Of a stretch of DNA of 64,000 bases, positions 8,901-17,191 are shown one piece after another; positions within the stretch are counted from its first letter, which is position 1, and the number at the start of each line of letters is the position of its first letter. The notes under the pieces were generated by a model. It had not been told where the DNA came from, did no database searches, and worked only from the letters and a program-made list of their open reading frames with translations. Location: NCBI GenBank assembly GCA_017533825.1, contig JAFWIE010000081.1:1-64000 (forward strand). The letters run 5' to 3'. The translations under genes were made by a program, and so were the position numbers. The DNA is from Atopobiaceae bacterium (lineage in GTDB: Bacteria > Actinomycetota > Coriobacteriia > Coriobacteriales > Atopobiaceae).

Positions 8901-10070
8901 CTAGAGCCTTCGATTCGACGTGGGAAGGAGGTCAGCTAGCAAGCGCGACCTCCACAGAAGCTCGAGTTCCAAAGGTTCCAAGAGGCTCGTCTTCAAAGCG
9001 GCCGCAATCTGCCGGGCCAGCAAGGAGACACCCGCCAGCGTGCAAACCTGCTCGTACGTCACGACGTACACGGTCCATCCCATGGCAGCGAGCCCGTTTG
9101 CGCGAGTCGCATCTGCGGCAACCTTTCCACGACCCGCACCGTAGTGTTCGTTCCAGCCGTAGTACTCAACGGCAACCTTCTGCTCCGGCCAACACAAGTC
9201 AATAATGATCTCATCTTGGGCAAAAAGCTCACGCCGAAGCTGGTCCTTCGGCATCGACCAGTTGACCACGGGACGCGGCAAACCGAATCCTCCCATAGTG
9301 CATGGCAGCGTGAGCATGAGCACAAGCATCGTCTCCATGGGCGATGCCGCGCAACAAAATGCCGTCGCCGCAACCTTGCGAGCGCGTTTGATGCCACGCG
9401 CAGCTCCCATCTCCGTCAAATACTTTTTGAGAACCTCAGGCCGTACTATGGGCTTCTTTTTGAACACAATGCCAGGCGGGTCGTCGGGCTTGTCCTCCGG
9501 CGGAGGCACATAGCGATACGTCCCCATGAAATCACAGAGCACCTGAGTGGCCCGCACAAAACGCGCGATGTTGTCCCAGCGTATGAGCTCGGTAACCGTG
9601 GATGGCTTTCCCTCCAACCCAAGCTCAGCCCGGAAGCGGGCGTCTTCTTTGGCGGCATCCTCCGCCGTCGCGCGCGATATGCGATTTGGTCTGCGCCCCA
9701 TCGCAAGCTGCAACACCGCAAAGTAGGGCGTACTGACAAACACGCGATCGTGCACGCGCACGAACGAGCGCGATGGAAAGAAGTCGCTCCAGACGTGGAA
9801 CTGCGCCAGTCTCCCTCGCGAAAAGCAGGCTTTGTCGGGAACGAGAAGGTCAACGGGTCGGCTACGAATTCCCAACTGCGCGAGATTCGCCTCGGCATCC
9901 AAACCCTTGAAGTCCTTCTGCGTCTTGACGCAATTCTCGGCTCTGGGAACCAGCCAGATTCCTTCGTCGTCGAGAAGATCCTTCCAATTGCGAGCTGCGA
10001 GCGCCCATATGGCCTCAACGGCAGACTCATGGCTCACCAATGCGTATGTCTTGGAGACACTCATGCCCAT
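8901..10070 (-). CDS. DUF559/Vsr-like nuclease with AbiEi-like N-terminal region
   Basis: The 389-residue protein has no signal peptide. The C-terminal segment reads D-L-C-WPE-x4-VEYYGWNEHY, then K-x3-D-x2-RA, then MGWTVYVVTYEQV. This matches the DUF559/Vsr fold pattern (acidic residue, E-x-Y-G, H, D-x2-R, G-W-x-V) used by PD-(D/E)XK-type nucleases. The N-terminal half (PVDLLVP..., HVWSDFFPSRSFVRVHDRVFVSTPYFAVLQLA) resembles the AbiEi-like module often joined to DUF559. It is a paralog of the protein at 410-1591. The gene is bracketed by the two 70-bp palindromic elements and has a 53-bp-period minisatellite upstream, suggesting a mobile or defence-related cassette. ATG 10070 or 10064 may be the start. 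Nuclease or defence activity is inferred. Confidence 0.65.
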   Translation of the reverse strand: MGMSVSKTYALVSHESAVEAIWALAARNWKDLLDDEGIWLVPRAENCVKTQKDFKGLDAEANLAQLGIRSRPVDLLVPDKACFSRGRLAQFHVWSDFFPSRSFVRVHDRVFVSTPYFAVLQLAMGRRPNRISRATAEDAAKEDARFRAELGLEGKPSTVTELIRWDNIARFVRATQVLCDFMGTYRYVPPPEDKPDDPPGIVFKKKPIVRPEVLKKYLTEMGAARGIKRARKVAATAFCCAASPMETMLVLMLTLPCTMGGFGLPRPVVNWSMPKDQLRRELFAQDEIIIDLCWPEQKVAVEYYGWNEHYGAGRGKVAADATRANGLAAMGWTVYVVTYEQVCTLAGVSLLARQIAAALKTSLLEPLELELLWRSRLLADLLPTSNRRL

Positions 10071-10115
10071 GATGGAAGCCTCCGGCCGATCCTCAAATTT
10101 GAATCAAGTTCAAAT

Positions 10116-10185
10116 TACCGACTATAGAACTGGATTGGACATATTAGCAGATAGGAAGAACATGCCCTTCCCATAGTCGGTAATT
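10116..10185. repeat. 70-bp palindromic element, copy R2
   Basis: Same ends as copy R1 and identical length. The flanks here pair perfectly over 14 bp (AAATTACCGACTAT at 10112 with ATAGTCGGTAATTT at 10174). The element lies 45 bases upstream of the nuclease-like gene's start, so it is probably in or beside that gene's promoter. Confidence 0.85.
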
Positions 10186-10227
10186 TGACGTTTAGTCGAA
10201 ACTCTGCTGGGGCCGAAGGCGGGCACA

Positions 10228-10347
10228 GGCGGAACGGCACGAGCGGGCGGATAGACGTCGGCCGCGGAACGGCACGGGCAGGCGGAACGGCGCGGGCGGG
10301 CGGATAGACGTCGGCCGCGGAACGGCGCGGGCAGGCGGAACGGCGCA
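10228..10347. repeat. GC-rich minisatellite, 53-bp period, about 2.3 copies
   Basis: GGCGGAACGG recurs at 10228, 10281 and 10334, and GGGCGGATAGACGTCGGCC at 10245 and 10298, giving an exact 53-base period. It lies between the divergent nuclease-like and lysozyme genes. Confidence 0.8.
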
Positions 10348-10424
10348 GGGCAGGCACGAACTGACCGGCGCGGCTGTAGGAGTGGTGATTCCGAAGGGTG
10401 CGCAACTTCTGCGCTCCCGATGGG

Positions 10425-10430
10425 TATACT
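10425..10430 (+). promoter_or_regulatory. Candidate -10 element (TATACT) for a leaderless lysozyme mRNA
   Basis: TATACT ends seven bases before ATG 10438, so transcription initiating at the usual distance would begin at or next to the start codon. No Shine-Dalgarno sequence is present and the -35 region is poor. Leaderless mRNAs are common in Actinobacteria; this one is inferred. Confidence 0.35.
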
Positions 10431-10437
10431 CTCCCGC

Positions 10438-11280
10438 ATGAATAAGGTCACTCACAAGCATCCAACATCTCGGCGGCTCACCCGCACGCTCGTCGCGCTC
10501 GTGTCAATCCTGCTCCTCTGCCTCACCGCCTGTTCGTACGTCGAAGACGGATGGACGCTCGAGGACGAGGGAGACACGACGTGGGAGGCCAGCCCGTCAG
10601 GCCCGTATTATGACCAAAGCGCCTTCCACATGGACGGAGGACGCTATCAGTACGATGACGGGACGACCGTCACCCAACGGACGGGGGTGGACGTCTCCGA
10701 CCATCAGGAGGCGATTGATTGGAACGCCGTCGCCGCTGACGGCATCAGCTTTGCCTTCATCCGCATCGGCTATCGCGGCAACACCGAGGGCGGTCTCTTT
10801 GCGGATGCACTCTTCGAGACGAACTATCAGGCGGCACGGGATGCGGGCCTCGCATGCGGGACGTACTTTTATTCTCAGGCGACCACCATAGAGGAGGCCC
10901 AAGAGGAGGCGTCCTTCGTACTCGGCCTGCTCGCCGATCGTCCACTCGACTACCCCGTGGCGTTCGACTACGAGGTCGTACCCGACACGCGCATCGCCGG
11001 AGTGGACCCACAGACCGTCGTACAGATCGGACAGGCGTTTTGCTCTGCCATTCGCGCAGGCGGATACAAGCCCATGGTCTACGGCAACACCTTCGACCTC
11101 GCACGCTTCGACGACCCATGGCTCGCAGACTGTTCCATTTGGTGCGCCGAGTACGATGGCGGACCCTCTTATGAACGCAAGACGGACATCTGGCAATACT
11201 CGAATCAAGGATACGTGAGCGGCATCAACGGACTCGTGGACCTCAACCTCGACCTCTTCGACGTTCGTCCGTCAGCATAG
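10438..11280 (+). CDS. Secreted GH25-type lysozyme, lipoprotein
   Basis: The 280-residue protein has a lipoprotein signal: a basic start, a hydrophobic run VALVSILLLCLTAC and a lipobox cysteine near residue 32. A short acidic linker precedes a glycoside hydrolase family 25 domain from about residue 82 (GVDVSDHQ...IDWNAV, FAFIRIGYRG, VAFDYE, KPMVYGN, WCAEYDGGP, DIWQYSNQG). The DVSDHQ aspartate and the DYE acidic pair are the expected catalytic residues. It should cleave muramyl-N-acetylglucosamine bonds in peptidoglycan outside the cell, in wall remodelling or competition. I chose ATG 10438; an in-frame ATG at 10420 overlaps a consensus -10. Confidence 0.9.
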   Translation: MNKVTHKHPTSRRLTRTLVALVSILLLCLTACSYVEDGWTLEDEGDTTWEASPSGPYYDQSAFHMDGGRYQYDDGTTVTQRTGVDVSDHQEAIDWNAVAADGISFAFIRIGYRGNTEGGLFADALFETNYQAARDAGLACGTYFYSQATTIEEAQEEASFVLGLLADRPLDYPVAFDYEVVPDTRIAGVDPQTVVQIGQAFCSAIRAGGYKPMVYGNTFDLARFDDPWLADCSIWCAEYDGGPSYERKTDIWQYSNQGYVSGINGLVDLNLDLFDVRPSA

Positions 11281-11365
11281 GTGGGGCAGGAGCCGCTGAA
11301 TCCGTGCGGCAACCGCAGGGGAAGCGTGCGGCAACCGCTGTCCAGTTCTTCCGCATCCATGCGAA

Positions 11366-12988
11366 TCAGCTCTTCCGGACTCTGCGCAGGTCGAGAAACA
11401 CCTGGAGCATCAGCACGAAGCCAATCACGAATCCGGCAAAGCCGATGGCGGGAACCCCCAAGATGCGTGGCTCGAGCTCAGTGAGGCACAACAAACACGA
11501 GCCCAAGAAGAGCGACCCCGCCATGAGGGCTCGAATGGCACCGTCCGCCACCCACGAGAAGGTGGAGAGACTGCGCCGCTCCATCCCAAAGTCCCCGCCA
11601 ATCTTGAGCTGGCCCTTTTGCAACATGTCCATGGTTTCCACGGCCTTGGTGGGAAGCCCGGCGAGGTCCTCGCCGCCTTGGGCCGTCTTGAGCAAGAGCG
11701 ACTTCGCATCGCGCATCATCGCCTGCGGGTCGAACTTCGTGTTCACGTATGACGACAAGCACTCCATGATGTTCACGCGCGACGAGAGCGCCTTCACGGT
11801 TCCCTCGATGGTGATAAGCGCGCGAGCGAAGTTGGTGAGGAAGGGATCGAGGTCGTAGCCGTTCTCGGTGAGCATGTTCGTTATCTCGTCCAAAAGCGCG
11901 GAGGTGTCGAAGCTCTCGAGGTCAGAATCCGCATACTCGTCGATGATGCGCTCGCACATGTCCAGAAGCTTGCCGTGGTCGATCGCACCGCGCGGCGTCG
12001 CCACATGGAGCACGCTTCGCTTGAGGCCATAGGCATCGTGCTTGACGATGGCGACGATCATGTCGGTGATCGTCTGGCGCTCCTTCGAAGTCATGGTCCC
12101 CATCATGCCAAAGTCAATCCAGCAGATGCCCTCGTCCACCAGCAGCACGTTGCCCGCATGCGGGTCGGCATGATAGAAGCCGTCAACAAGTACCTGCGCG
12201 GCGAAGTTATCGGCTACCAACCTGCCGAGATTGTCGCGTCGCTCCTTCGAGAGGGTCTTGAGGTATGCCCCGTCACCCACCTCCGGGCCCGAGATGTAGC
12301 TCTCGACCAGAATCGCCTCGGTGCAAAGCTCCCGCAAGCAAATGGGACTTCGAATGCCGCTTCGCCCCTCGTTGTTGCTGCGGAAGCGGCGAAGGTTGGC
12401 GGCCTCATGCGTGAAGTCAAGCTCGCTCTTTGAGGTGCGCTCGAGCTCCGCGACAATCTCCTTCAGCGAGATTCCCTGCGACGGCTCTCCCACGAGCTCG
12501 CTCATGCTGACGACCTTCTCGAGCAGGGCAAAGTCGTCGGTGATGGTCTCCACGATACCCGGGCGCTGAACCTTGACCGCCACTTCGGTACCGTCGAGCA
12601 ACTCGGCATGGTGAACCTGCGCGACGGAGGCCGAGCCAAGCGGGGCGTCATCAAAGCTGGCAAAGACCTCGCCTATGGGCTTGCCCAGCTGAGCCTCCAC
12701 CTGCGTCCGCACGGTTTGCGCGTCCATGGGCGTCACGTTCGAGCGCAGCACCGAGAGTGCGTCACAGTACTCTTTGGGCAGCATGTCGGCATGGGTCGAG
12801 GCAATCTGCCCAAGCTTCACGAAAGTGGGACCCAAGTCCTGCAGGATGGCCACGACCTTCTCGGGAGAGATGCCTTCGATAACCTTGTGGTCTCGCATGA
12901 TGCGCACGATCTCGGCCATGCGCTTGGGCGTGTGGTCGCTCTCGATTCGCTTGCGTGCGCGCGTAAGCGCCTGGGTTACGATGCTCAT
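11366..12988 (-). CDS. ABC1/UbiB-family atypical protein kinase-like ATPase
   Basis: The 540-residue protein has UbiB-family hallmarks: the KxGQ motif in TFVKLGQIASTHADMLP (residue ~56), the nucleotide loop variant GSASVAQVH replacing the usual Ala-rich loop, AVKVQRPG with the conserved lysine, HADPHAGNVLL and IDFGMMG. Two hydrophobic segments at the C-terminus anchor it in the membrane. Relatives support isoprenoid quinone or lipid metabolism; the target in this organism is unknown. A GGGAAGGCGGG ribosome site precedes ATG 12988. It is divergent from the MerR regulator, 74 bases away, which may control it. Confidence 0.88.
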   Translation of the reverse strand: MSIVTQALTRARKRIESDHTPKRMAEIVRIMRDHKVIEGISPEKVVAILQDLGPTFVKLGQIASTHADMLPKEYCDALSVLRSNVTPMDAQTVRTQVEAQLGKPIGEVFASFDDAPLGSASVAQVHHAELLDGTEVAVKVQRPGIVETITDDFALLEKVVSMSELVGEPSQGISLKEIVAELERTSKSELDFTHEAANLRRFRSNNEGRSGIRSPICLRELCTEAILVESYISGPEVGDGAYLKTLSKERRDNLGRLVADNFAAQVLVDGFYHADPHAGNVLLVDEGICWIDFGMMGTMTSKERQTITDMIVAIVKHDAYGLKRSVLHVATPRGAIDHGKLLDMCERIIDEYADSDLESFDTSALLDEITNMLTENGYDLDPFLTNFARALITIEGTVKALSSRVNIMECLSSYVNTKFDPQAMMRDAKSLLLKTAQGGEDLAGLPTKAVETMDMLQKGQLKIGGDFGMERRSLSTFSWVADGAIRALMAGSLFLGSCLLCLTELEPRILGVPAIGFAGFVIGFVLMLQVFLDLRRVRKS

Positions 12989-13062
12989 GCACCCGCCTTC
13001 CCGTGAGCTGCTCGTGTATCATTATCTTAACCCGAACGCGCTCTCGGCCCAGGAGGGCATCC

Positions 13063-13893
13063 TTGGATAAGCAAAACCTGATCAAGATTTCCGAGATGGC
13101 GGCGCTGCATGGGGTTTCTCGGCAAGCCCTCATCTTGTACGACAAGAACGGCCTCTTCAAACCCGTCAAGGTAGAGGGGAACGGATACCGCTATTACTCG
13201 GCAGAGCAGATTCCCCGCCTGCGGCTCATCTGCCTGCTCAAAGAGATTGGCGTGCCACTCGCGCAAATCAAAGAATACCTGGACGCCCCGACGACTGCGG
13301 GCGTGTGCGATCTGCTGGCACAAAGGCGAGTGGCCATCGAGCGCGAGCGCGACCGCCTAAACGACCAGTTGCGCGCCATCGACCAGCTCGACCATCACTT
13401 CGCGAGCGTGGCTACCAAAGAGAAGAACACCGACCTTCCCCAAGTGGTCTGGATCGACGAGCGAAAGGTGGCGTTCTCCCCATTCCCGAGTGACCGAATG
13501 AACTCGAGGCAGTTGCACATGACGCTCATGCAAGCATGGTGCCAGTTGTTGGACGCAGGGGTCATTCCATCTGGTGGGTTTGGGGCCCTGCTTGATGCCC
13601 GGGCTGCCTTCTCGGAGACGCCTCTCGCCGACGCCGGCAGCGTAATCGTGCTGCCGGACGAGACGTCAACAGACGAGATGGAAGTGCGGACGCTTCCGGC
13701 GGGAGAGTACGTCTGCATGTACAAGTACGGCATGCCCTACGACGTGGAGCCACTCAGGCGCCTACTCGACTGGATGGAGAAGCGAGGGCTCAGGGCCAAG
13801 GGTCCGGTGGTGGACTGTTGCCTGCTCGACTCACTCTATCACGACGAGCGGCGCCATGCGGACTTCTGCCGCCTTGAGGTCCTTCTCGGCTAA
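13063..13893 (+). CDS. MerR-family regulator with effector-binding domain
   Basis: The 276-residue protein has an N-terminal MerR winged helix (IKISEMAALHGVSRQALILYDKNGLFKP), with YRYYSAEQIPRLRLI and a dimerisation coiled coil to about residue 120. A C-terminal GyrI/BltR-like effector-binding fold follows. Such proteins sense small hydrophobic or cationic compounds. I chose TTG 13063 because AGGAGGG sits six bases upstream; the longer frame from 13003 runs into the divergent promoter. It diverges from the ABC1 kinase gene. A tight 74-base shared spacer is the natural site for its operator, but I see no clear 19-bp MerR palindrome. Confidence 0.88.
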   Translation: MDKQNLIKISEMAALHGVSRQALILYDKNGLFKPVKVEGNGYRYYSAEQIPRLRLICLLKEIGVPLAQIKEYLDAPTTAGVCDLLAQRRVAIERERDRLNDQLRAIDQLDHHFASVATKEKNTDLPQVVWIDERKVAFSPFPSDRMNSRQLHMTLMQAWCQLLDAGVIPSGGFGALLDARAAFSETPLADAGSVIVLPDETSTDEMEVRTLPAGEYVCMYKYGMPYDVEPLRRLLDWMEKRGLRAKGPVVDCCLLDSLYHDERRHADFCRLEVLLG

Positions 13894-14010
13894 CGAGCCC
13901 GCCCACGTTCCCTTCACAAACGCGCCTCCCACATTTGACTCGATACCTGCCATACAGTTGCACAATGTTCCCAGTTCGCGATCAACGAGGACGCGAAGAA
14001 AGGGGACATC

Positions 14011-15933
14011 ATGAGCATCACAAGGCGTGGATTCTTGGGACTGGGCGCTACTTCGATGGCGCTTCTCGCGGCATGCGGTGCCCAAGACGCTCAGAGTGCC
14101 TCGACGGACGAGGCAAGTTCTGCAGCCACCTCAAACACCGACTCCAATGCGGGCGAGGTGTCGTCGAACCTTGCGCTGGATTCCGCCGCATGGCGCTACG
14201 ACGCCACGAACGATGTGTACTACCAGCTTGGCGTCGCCTATTGCGAGCAGCCAGCAGACGAGAGCTATGAGCAGTTAGCCGTCCTCGTGCCCGGCGCCTA
14301 CTTCAGCGCCACGAGCAACGGCGACGACACGTATACCTGCGAGGTCAACGCGGCTGGTGCGGTGGGTTCGTACACCTCGGCGACGGCGCCCATCGTGATG
14401 CCTGTCAACACCCCAGGCTACTCGGCGATGTCGCCCATGAGCGAGTATGCCGCGCAGACGACCTACACGGACGCAGGTCTCGTATACGTACACGCAGGGT
14501 GCCGCGGTCGCGATGCGGGCGCCCCCGCGGGGATCGTCGACCTCAAGGCGGCCGTGCGCTTCCTGCGCCTCGTCAAGGATCAGATTGCGGGTAACGTTGA
14601 GCGTATCTTCACCTTTGGCATGAGCGGTGGCGGTGCGCAGTCTGCGCTCATGGGCGCAACGGGTGACTCCGAACTGTACGAGCCCTATCTGCAGGCCATC
14701 GGTGCCGTGAGCGGCGCAAGCGATGCCATCTGCGGGTCTATGGACTGGTGTCCCATCACCGGGCTCGATGTGGGTGACGAGGCCTACGAGTGGATGATGG
14801 GCTGCACGCGCTCGGATTTGTCGGAGGAGGAGCAAGGCATCTCCGATGCGCTTGCCGAGGCATATGCGGCATGGGTCAATGCCGCAGGCATCGTCGACGA
14901 AAATGGCGCCGTACTCGAGCTCGTGGAATCAGGTGAGGGAATCTACCAGGCAGGCAGTTACTACGAAGCAGTTCGCGCAGCCATCGAGGAGTCGCTCAAC
15001 AACTTCCTCGCCGACACTACGTTCCCCTATGACGCGTCATCCGCAGGCGGCATGGGAGGCGGCATGGGCGGTCCCATGGGAGGCGGCATGGGCGGTCCCA
15101 TGGATGATGGCACGGGCGGCGGAAGACCAGACGGGATGGCCGGTGGCCCGAACGGCATGGACGGCAAGCCAGATGGAGAACTGCCTGACGGCACCAAACC
15201 CACCGACAGCGGCGAAAGCGGGCCCGACGGCGCCCCTGCAGGCAACGCAGGCGGCGATTCAACCGACATGGCTAATGCCGAGCAGCACGACAACATCACC
15301 CGCACCCAGACCTCTAGTGGCATAAGCCTGAGCGGCACCTACGAGACGGCTGCGGACTACGTTGCTGCACTCAACGCACAGACGGAGTGGGTCTCCTACG
15401 ACGAGACGACCAACACCGCCACCATCACCAGCGTGCAGGACTTCTGCGTGGCGCTCAAACAAGCCTCCAAGAGCCTTGGCGCCTTCGATCAGCTTGACCG
15501 CGGACAGGGCGAGAACACCCTCTTTGGCCAAGACGGCACCGCCTCGCACTTCGATGCCACACTCGCCCAGATTCTGGAGGAGCAGGGCAGCTCGTACGCC
15601 ACCGACTACGCCGACGACCTGGCCAAGGCCGACAGCTTGGGAACGAGCGTTGCGACGCGCGTCGCCATGTACACGCCGCTCTATTATCTCTTGGCATCTG
15701 AGGAGGGCTACGGCACGAGCGAACCTGCCAAGTATTGGCGCATTCGCACGGGCATAAACCAAGGCGATACCGCACTCACCACCGAGCTCAACCTCGCACT
15801 GGCACTCAAGGCGGATGCGCGCGTAGAGTCCGTTGACTTCGCCACGGTGTGGGGACAAGGCCACACGATGGCCGAGCGTACCGGCTCTGCGGAAGAGAAC
15901 TTCGTCGAGTGGGTCGCCAACTGCTTGGCGTAA
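14011..15933 (+). CDS. Tat-exported lipoprotein esterase, subtype A tannase-like
   Basis: The 640-residue protein has a twin-arginine signal with lipobox (ITRRGFLGLG...LAAC, Cys22). The alpha/beta-hydrolase core contains YVHAGCRGRD, the nucleophile elbow FGMSGGGAQSALMGATGDSELY (Ser205) and CPITGLDVGDEAYEWMMG, all features of bacterial subtype A tannases. A histidine in GQGHTMAERTG near the C-terminus completes the likely triad. A low-complexity Gly/Met/Pro/Asp-rich insert occupies about residues 346-420, splitting the lid region. It would hydrolyse galloyl or related aromatic esters of plant polyphenols at the cell surface. The specific substrate is inferred from family. AAAGGGGACATC precedes the ATG. 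Confidence 0.8.
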   Translation: MSITRRGFLGLGATSMALLAACGAQDAQSASTDEASSAATSNTDSNAGEVSSNLALDSAAWRYDATNDVYYQLGVAYCEQPADESYEQLAVLVPGAYFSATSNGDDTYTCEVNAAGAVGSYTSATAPIVMPVNTPGYSAMSPMSEYAAQTTYTDAGLVYVHAGCRGRDAGAPAGIVDLKAAVRFLRLVKDQIAGNVERIFTFGMSGGGAQSALMGATGDSELYEPYLQAIGAVSGASDAICGSMDWCPITGLDVGDEAYEWMMGCTRSDLSEEEQGISDALAEAYAAWVNAAGIVDENGAVLELVESGEGIYQAGSYYEAVRAAIEESLNNFLADTTFPYDASSAGGMGGGMGGPMGGGMGGPMDDGTGGGRPDGMAGGPNGMDGKPDGELPDGTKPTDSGESGPDGAPAGNAGGDSTDMANAEQHDNITRTQTSSGISLSGTYETAADYVAALNAQTEWVSYDETTNTATITSVQDFCVALKQASKSLGAFDQLDRGQGENTLFGQDGTASHFDATLAQILEEQGSSYATDYADDLAKADSLGTSVATRVAMYTPLYYLLASEEGYGTSEPAKYWRIRTGINQGDTALTTELNLALALKADARVESVDFATVWGQGHTMAERTGSAEENFVEWVANCLA

Positions 15934-15974
15934 GAGCACAAAGCACGCTAACCGCTTGTCGTAAGCGCAGCCTG

Positions 15975-16006
15975 CGGGCCCACGGAGAATCACCTCCGTG
16001 GGCCCG
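15975..16006. terminator. Bidirectional terminator-like hairpin
   Basis: A perfect 13-bp stem CGGGCCCACGGAG/CTCCGTGGGCCCG with a 6-base loop lies between the convergent esterase and phosphatase genes. No U-tract follows on either strand, so it may pause or block polymerase, or terminate with help from factors. Confidence 0.7.
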
Positions 16007-16015
16007 TCTCGCGAA

Positions 16016-17191
16016 CTAGAAGTAGCTAACCTTGACGCGCTTGCCCATCTCGCGCAGGCTTGCGGTCAGGTCGTCCACGATGCTCATCTTGATGTTGAAG
16101 TTTATCGGCAGGTTCGGGTTCTGGTGCGCGGGGTTGATGGCGCGACCGACGAAGAAGTTGATGTCAGTCGCCTCCTCGAACAAGAGCTGGCAGATGCGCG
16201 AGGCACCATCGTGGCCATAGTTCCACTCCTCGTAGCTCTCGTTGCCACGCAGGTAGTTCTTGGCGTACTCCACGACCCTGCTCATGGTGATGACGCCCTC
16301 CGTCACCAAGTCGACGCCGTCGATCTCCGAAATCGGCGGCACGTCACTCGTCGTGTCAATGACGGGCTTAGCCTTTATCGGCTTGCGCAGATACTTGGAC
16401 GCAATGGTGGCAGTGGTGCCACCGCAGATGATGTGCTTGCCCTCCTTCCCAAAGAAGAGGTTCAGCATCTTGTTGCAGTCGTCGCGGTCGGCAGGAGGAC
16501 CAAACAGGATGTTCATGGGAACGCGTTGCCGGATGCGAACGACGCAGGCAGTGGCATCGTCAAGCGGATGATATCCATAGAGCTTGTCGCATTCGTCTAC
16601 GAGCATGGTGCAAAGCACCTTTGCCGTGTAGCCCGTCAGGGACATCTCTGCCATATACTCGGCGATGTCCTCGCGCTTCCAGTCGTTGTTGTATGCCCTA
16701 TCCGCACTGGCGTGAGGGCAGCCGTCACTCATGGCAACGAAGACGTCACCCTCTTGCAGCCGAATCGTGGAGCGATAGATCTTCTTGCCCTCGATGTCGA
16801 TTCCCGTCATGGGATAGTCCGTCACGACGCCGTCGCGAATGAGAATAACGTAAGGGTTATCGTACTGAATCAGCTCGGCCGTATGGTTGCGAACGAGCTG
16901 AATGATCGTGAACGTCGAGTAGGCAACACCATGGTTTCCGCTCACGGGAAGCGTCTCGGCAATCGTGGACACGCACTCCTCGATCGAGAGATCCGCAGCC
17001 ATCATGGTCGAAATGATCTTTGACGTCAGGGTCGAGAGAATGCTCGCCCTTACACCACTGCCAAGTCCATCCGCGAGAACGACTACCGTCGAGCCGTCAT
17101 CCTTCTCCACAATGTCCACATGGTCGCCGCAAAGCTCCTCGCCCACGTGCTTGATGCTTTTGTAGCCGATGTCGGCGCACAAATCATTCAT
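16016..17191 (-). CDS. PP2C/SpoIIE-type serine phosphatase, partner of hydrogenase sensor
   Basis: The 391-residue cytoplasmic protein has an N-terminal PP2C/SpoIIE domain (GDHVDIVEK, VVLADGLGSGVRAS, FVAMSDGC, DDATACVVRI) with the metal-binding aspartates. A C-terminal region of about 150 residues (FGPPADRDDCNKMLNLFFGKEGKHIICGGTTA...) is typical of phosphatases encoded beside sensory [FeFe] hydrogenases. It overlaps the stop of the hydrogenase gene by eight bases, so the two are translationally coupled. The pair likely forms a hydrogen- or redox-responsive switch whose output is dephosphorylation of an unknown protein. This role is established for the family only by genomic context and limited experiments. 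Confidence 0.87.
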   Translation of the reverse strand: MNDLCADIGYKSIKHVGEELCGDHVDIVEKDDGSTVVVLADGLGSGVRASILSTLTSKIISTMMAADLSIEECVSTIAETLPVSGNHGVAYSTFTIIQLVRNHTAELIQYDNPYVILIRDGVVTDYPMTGIDIEGKKIYRSTIRLQEGDVFVAMSDGCPHASADRAYNNDWKREDIAEYMAEMSLTGYTAKVLCTMLVDECDKLYGYHPLDDATACVVRIRQRVPMNILFGPPADRDDCNKMLNLFFGKEGKHIICGGTTATIASKYLRKPIKAKPVIDTTSDVPPISEIDGVDLVTEGVITMSRVVEYAKNYLRGNESYEEWNYGHDGASRICQLLFEEATDINFFVGRAINPAHQNPNLPINFNIKMSIVDDLTASLREMGKRVKVSYF

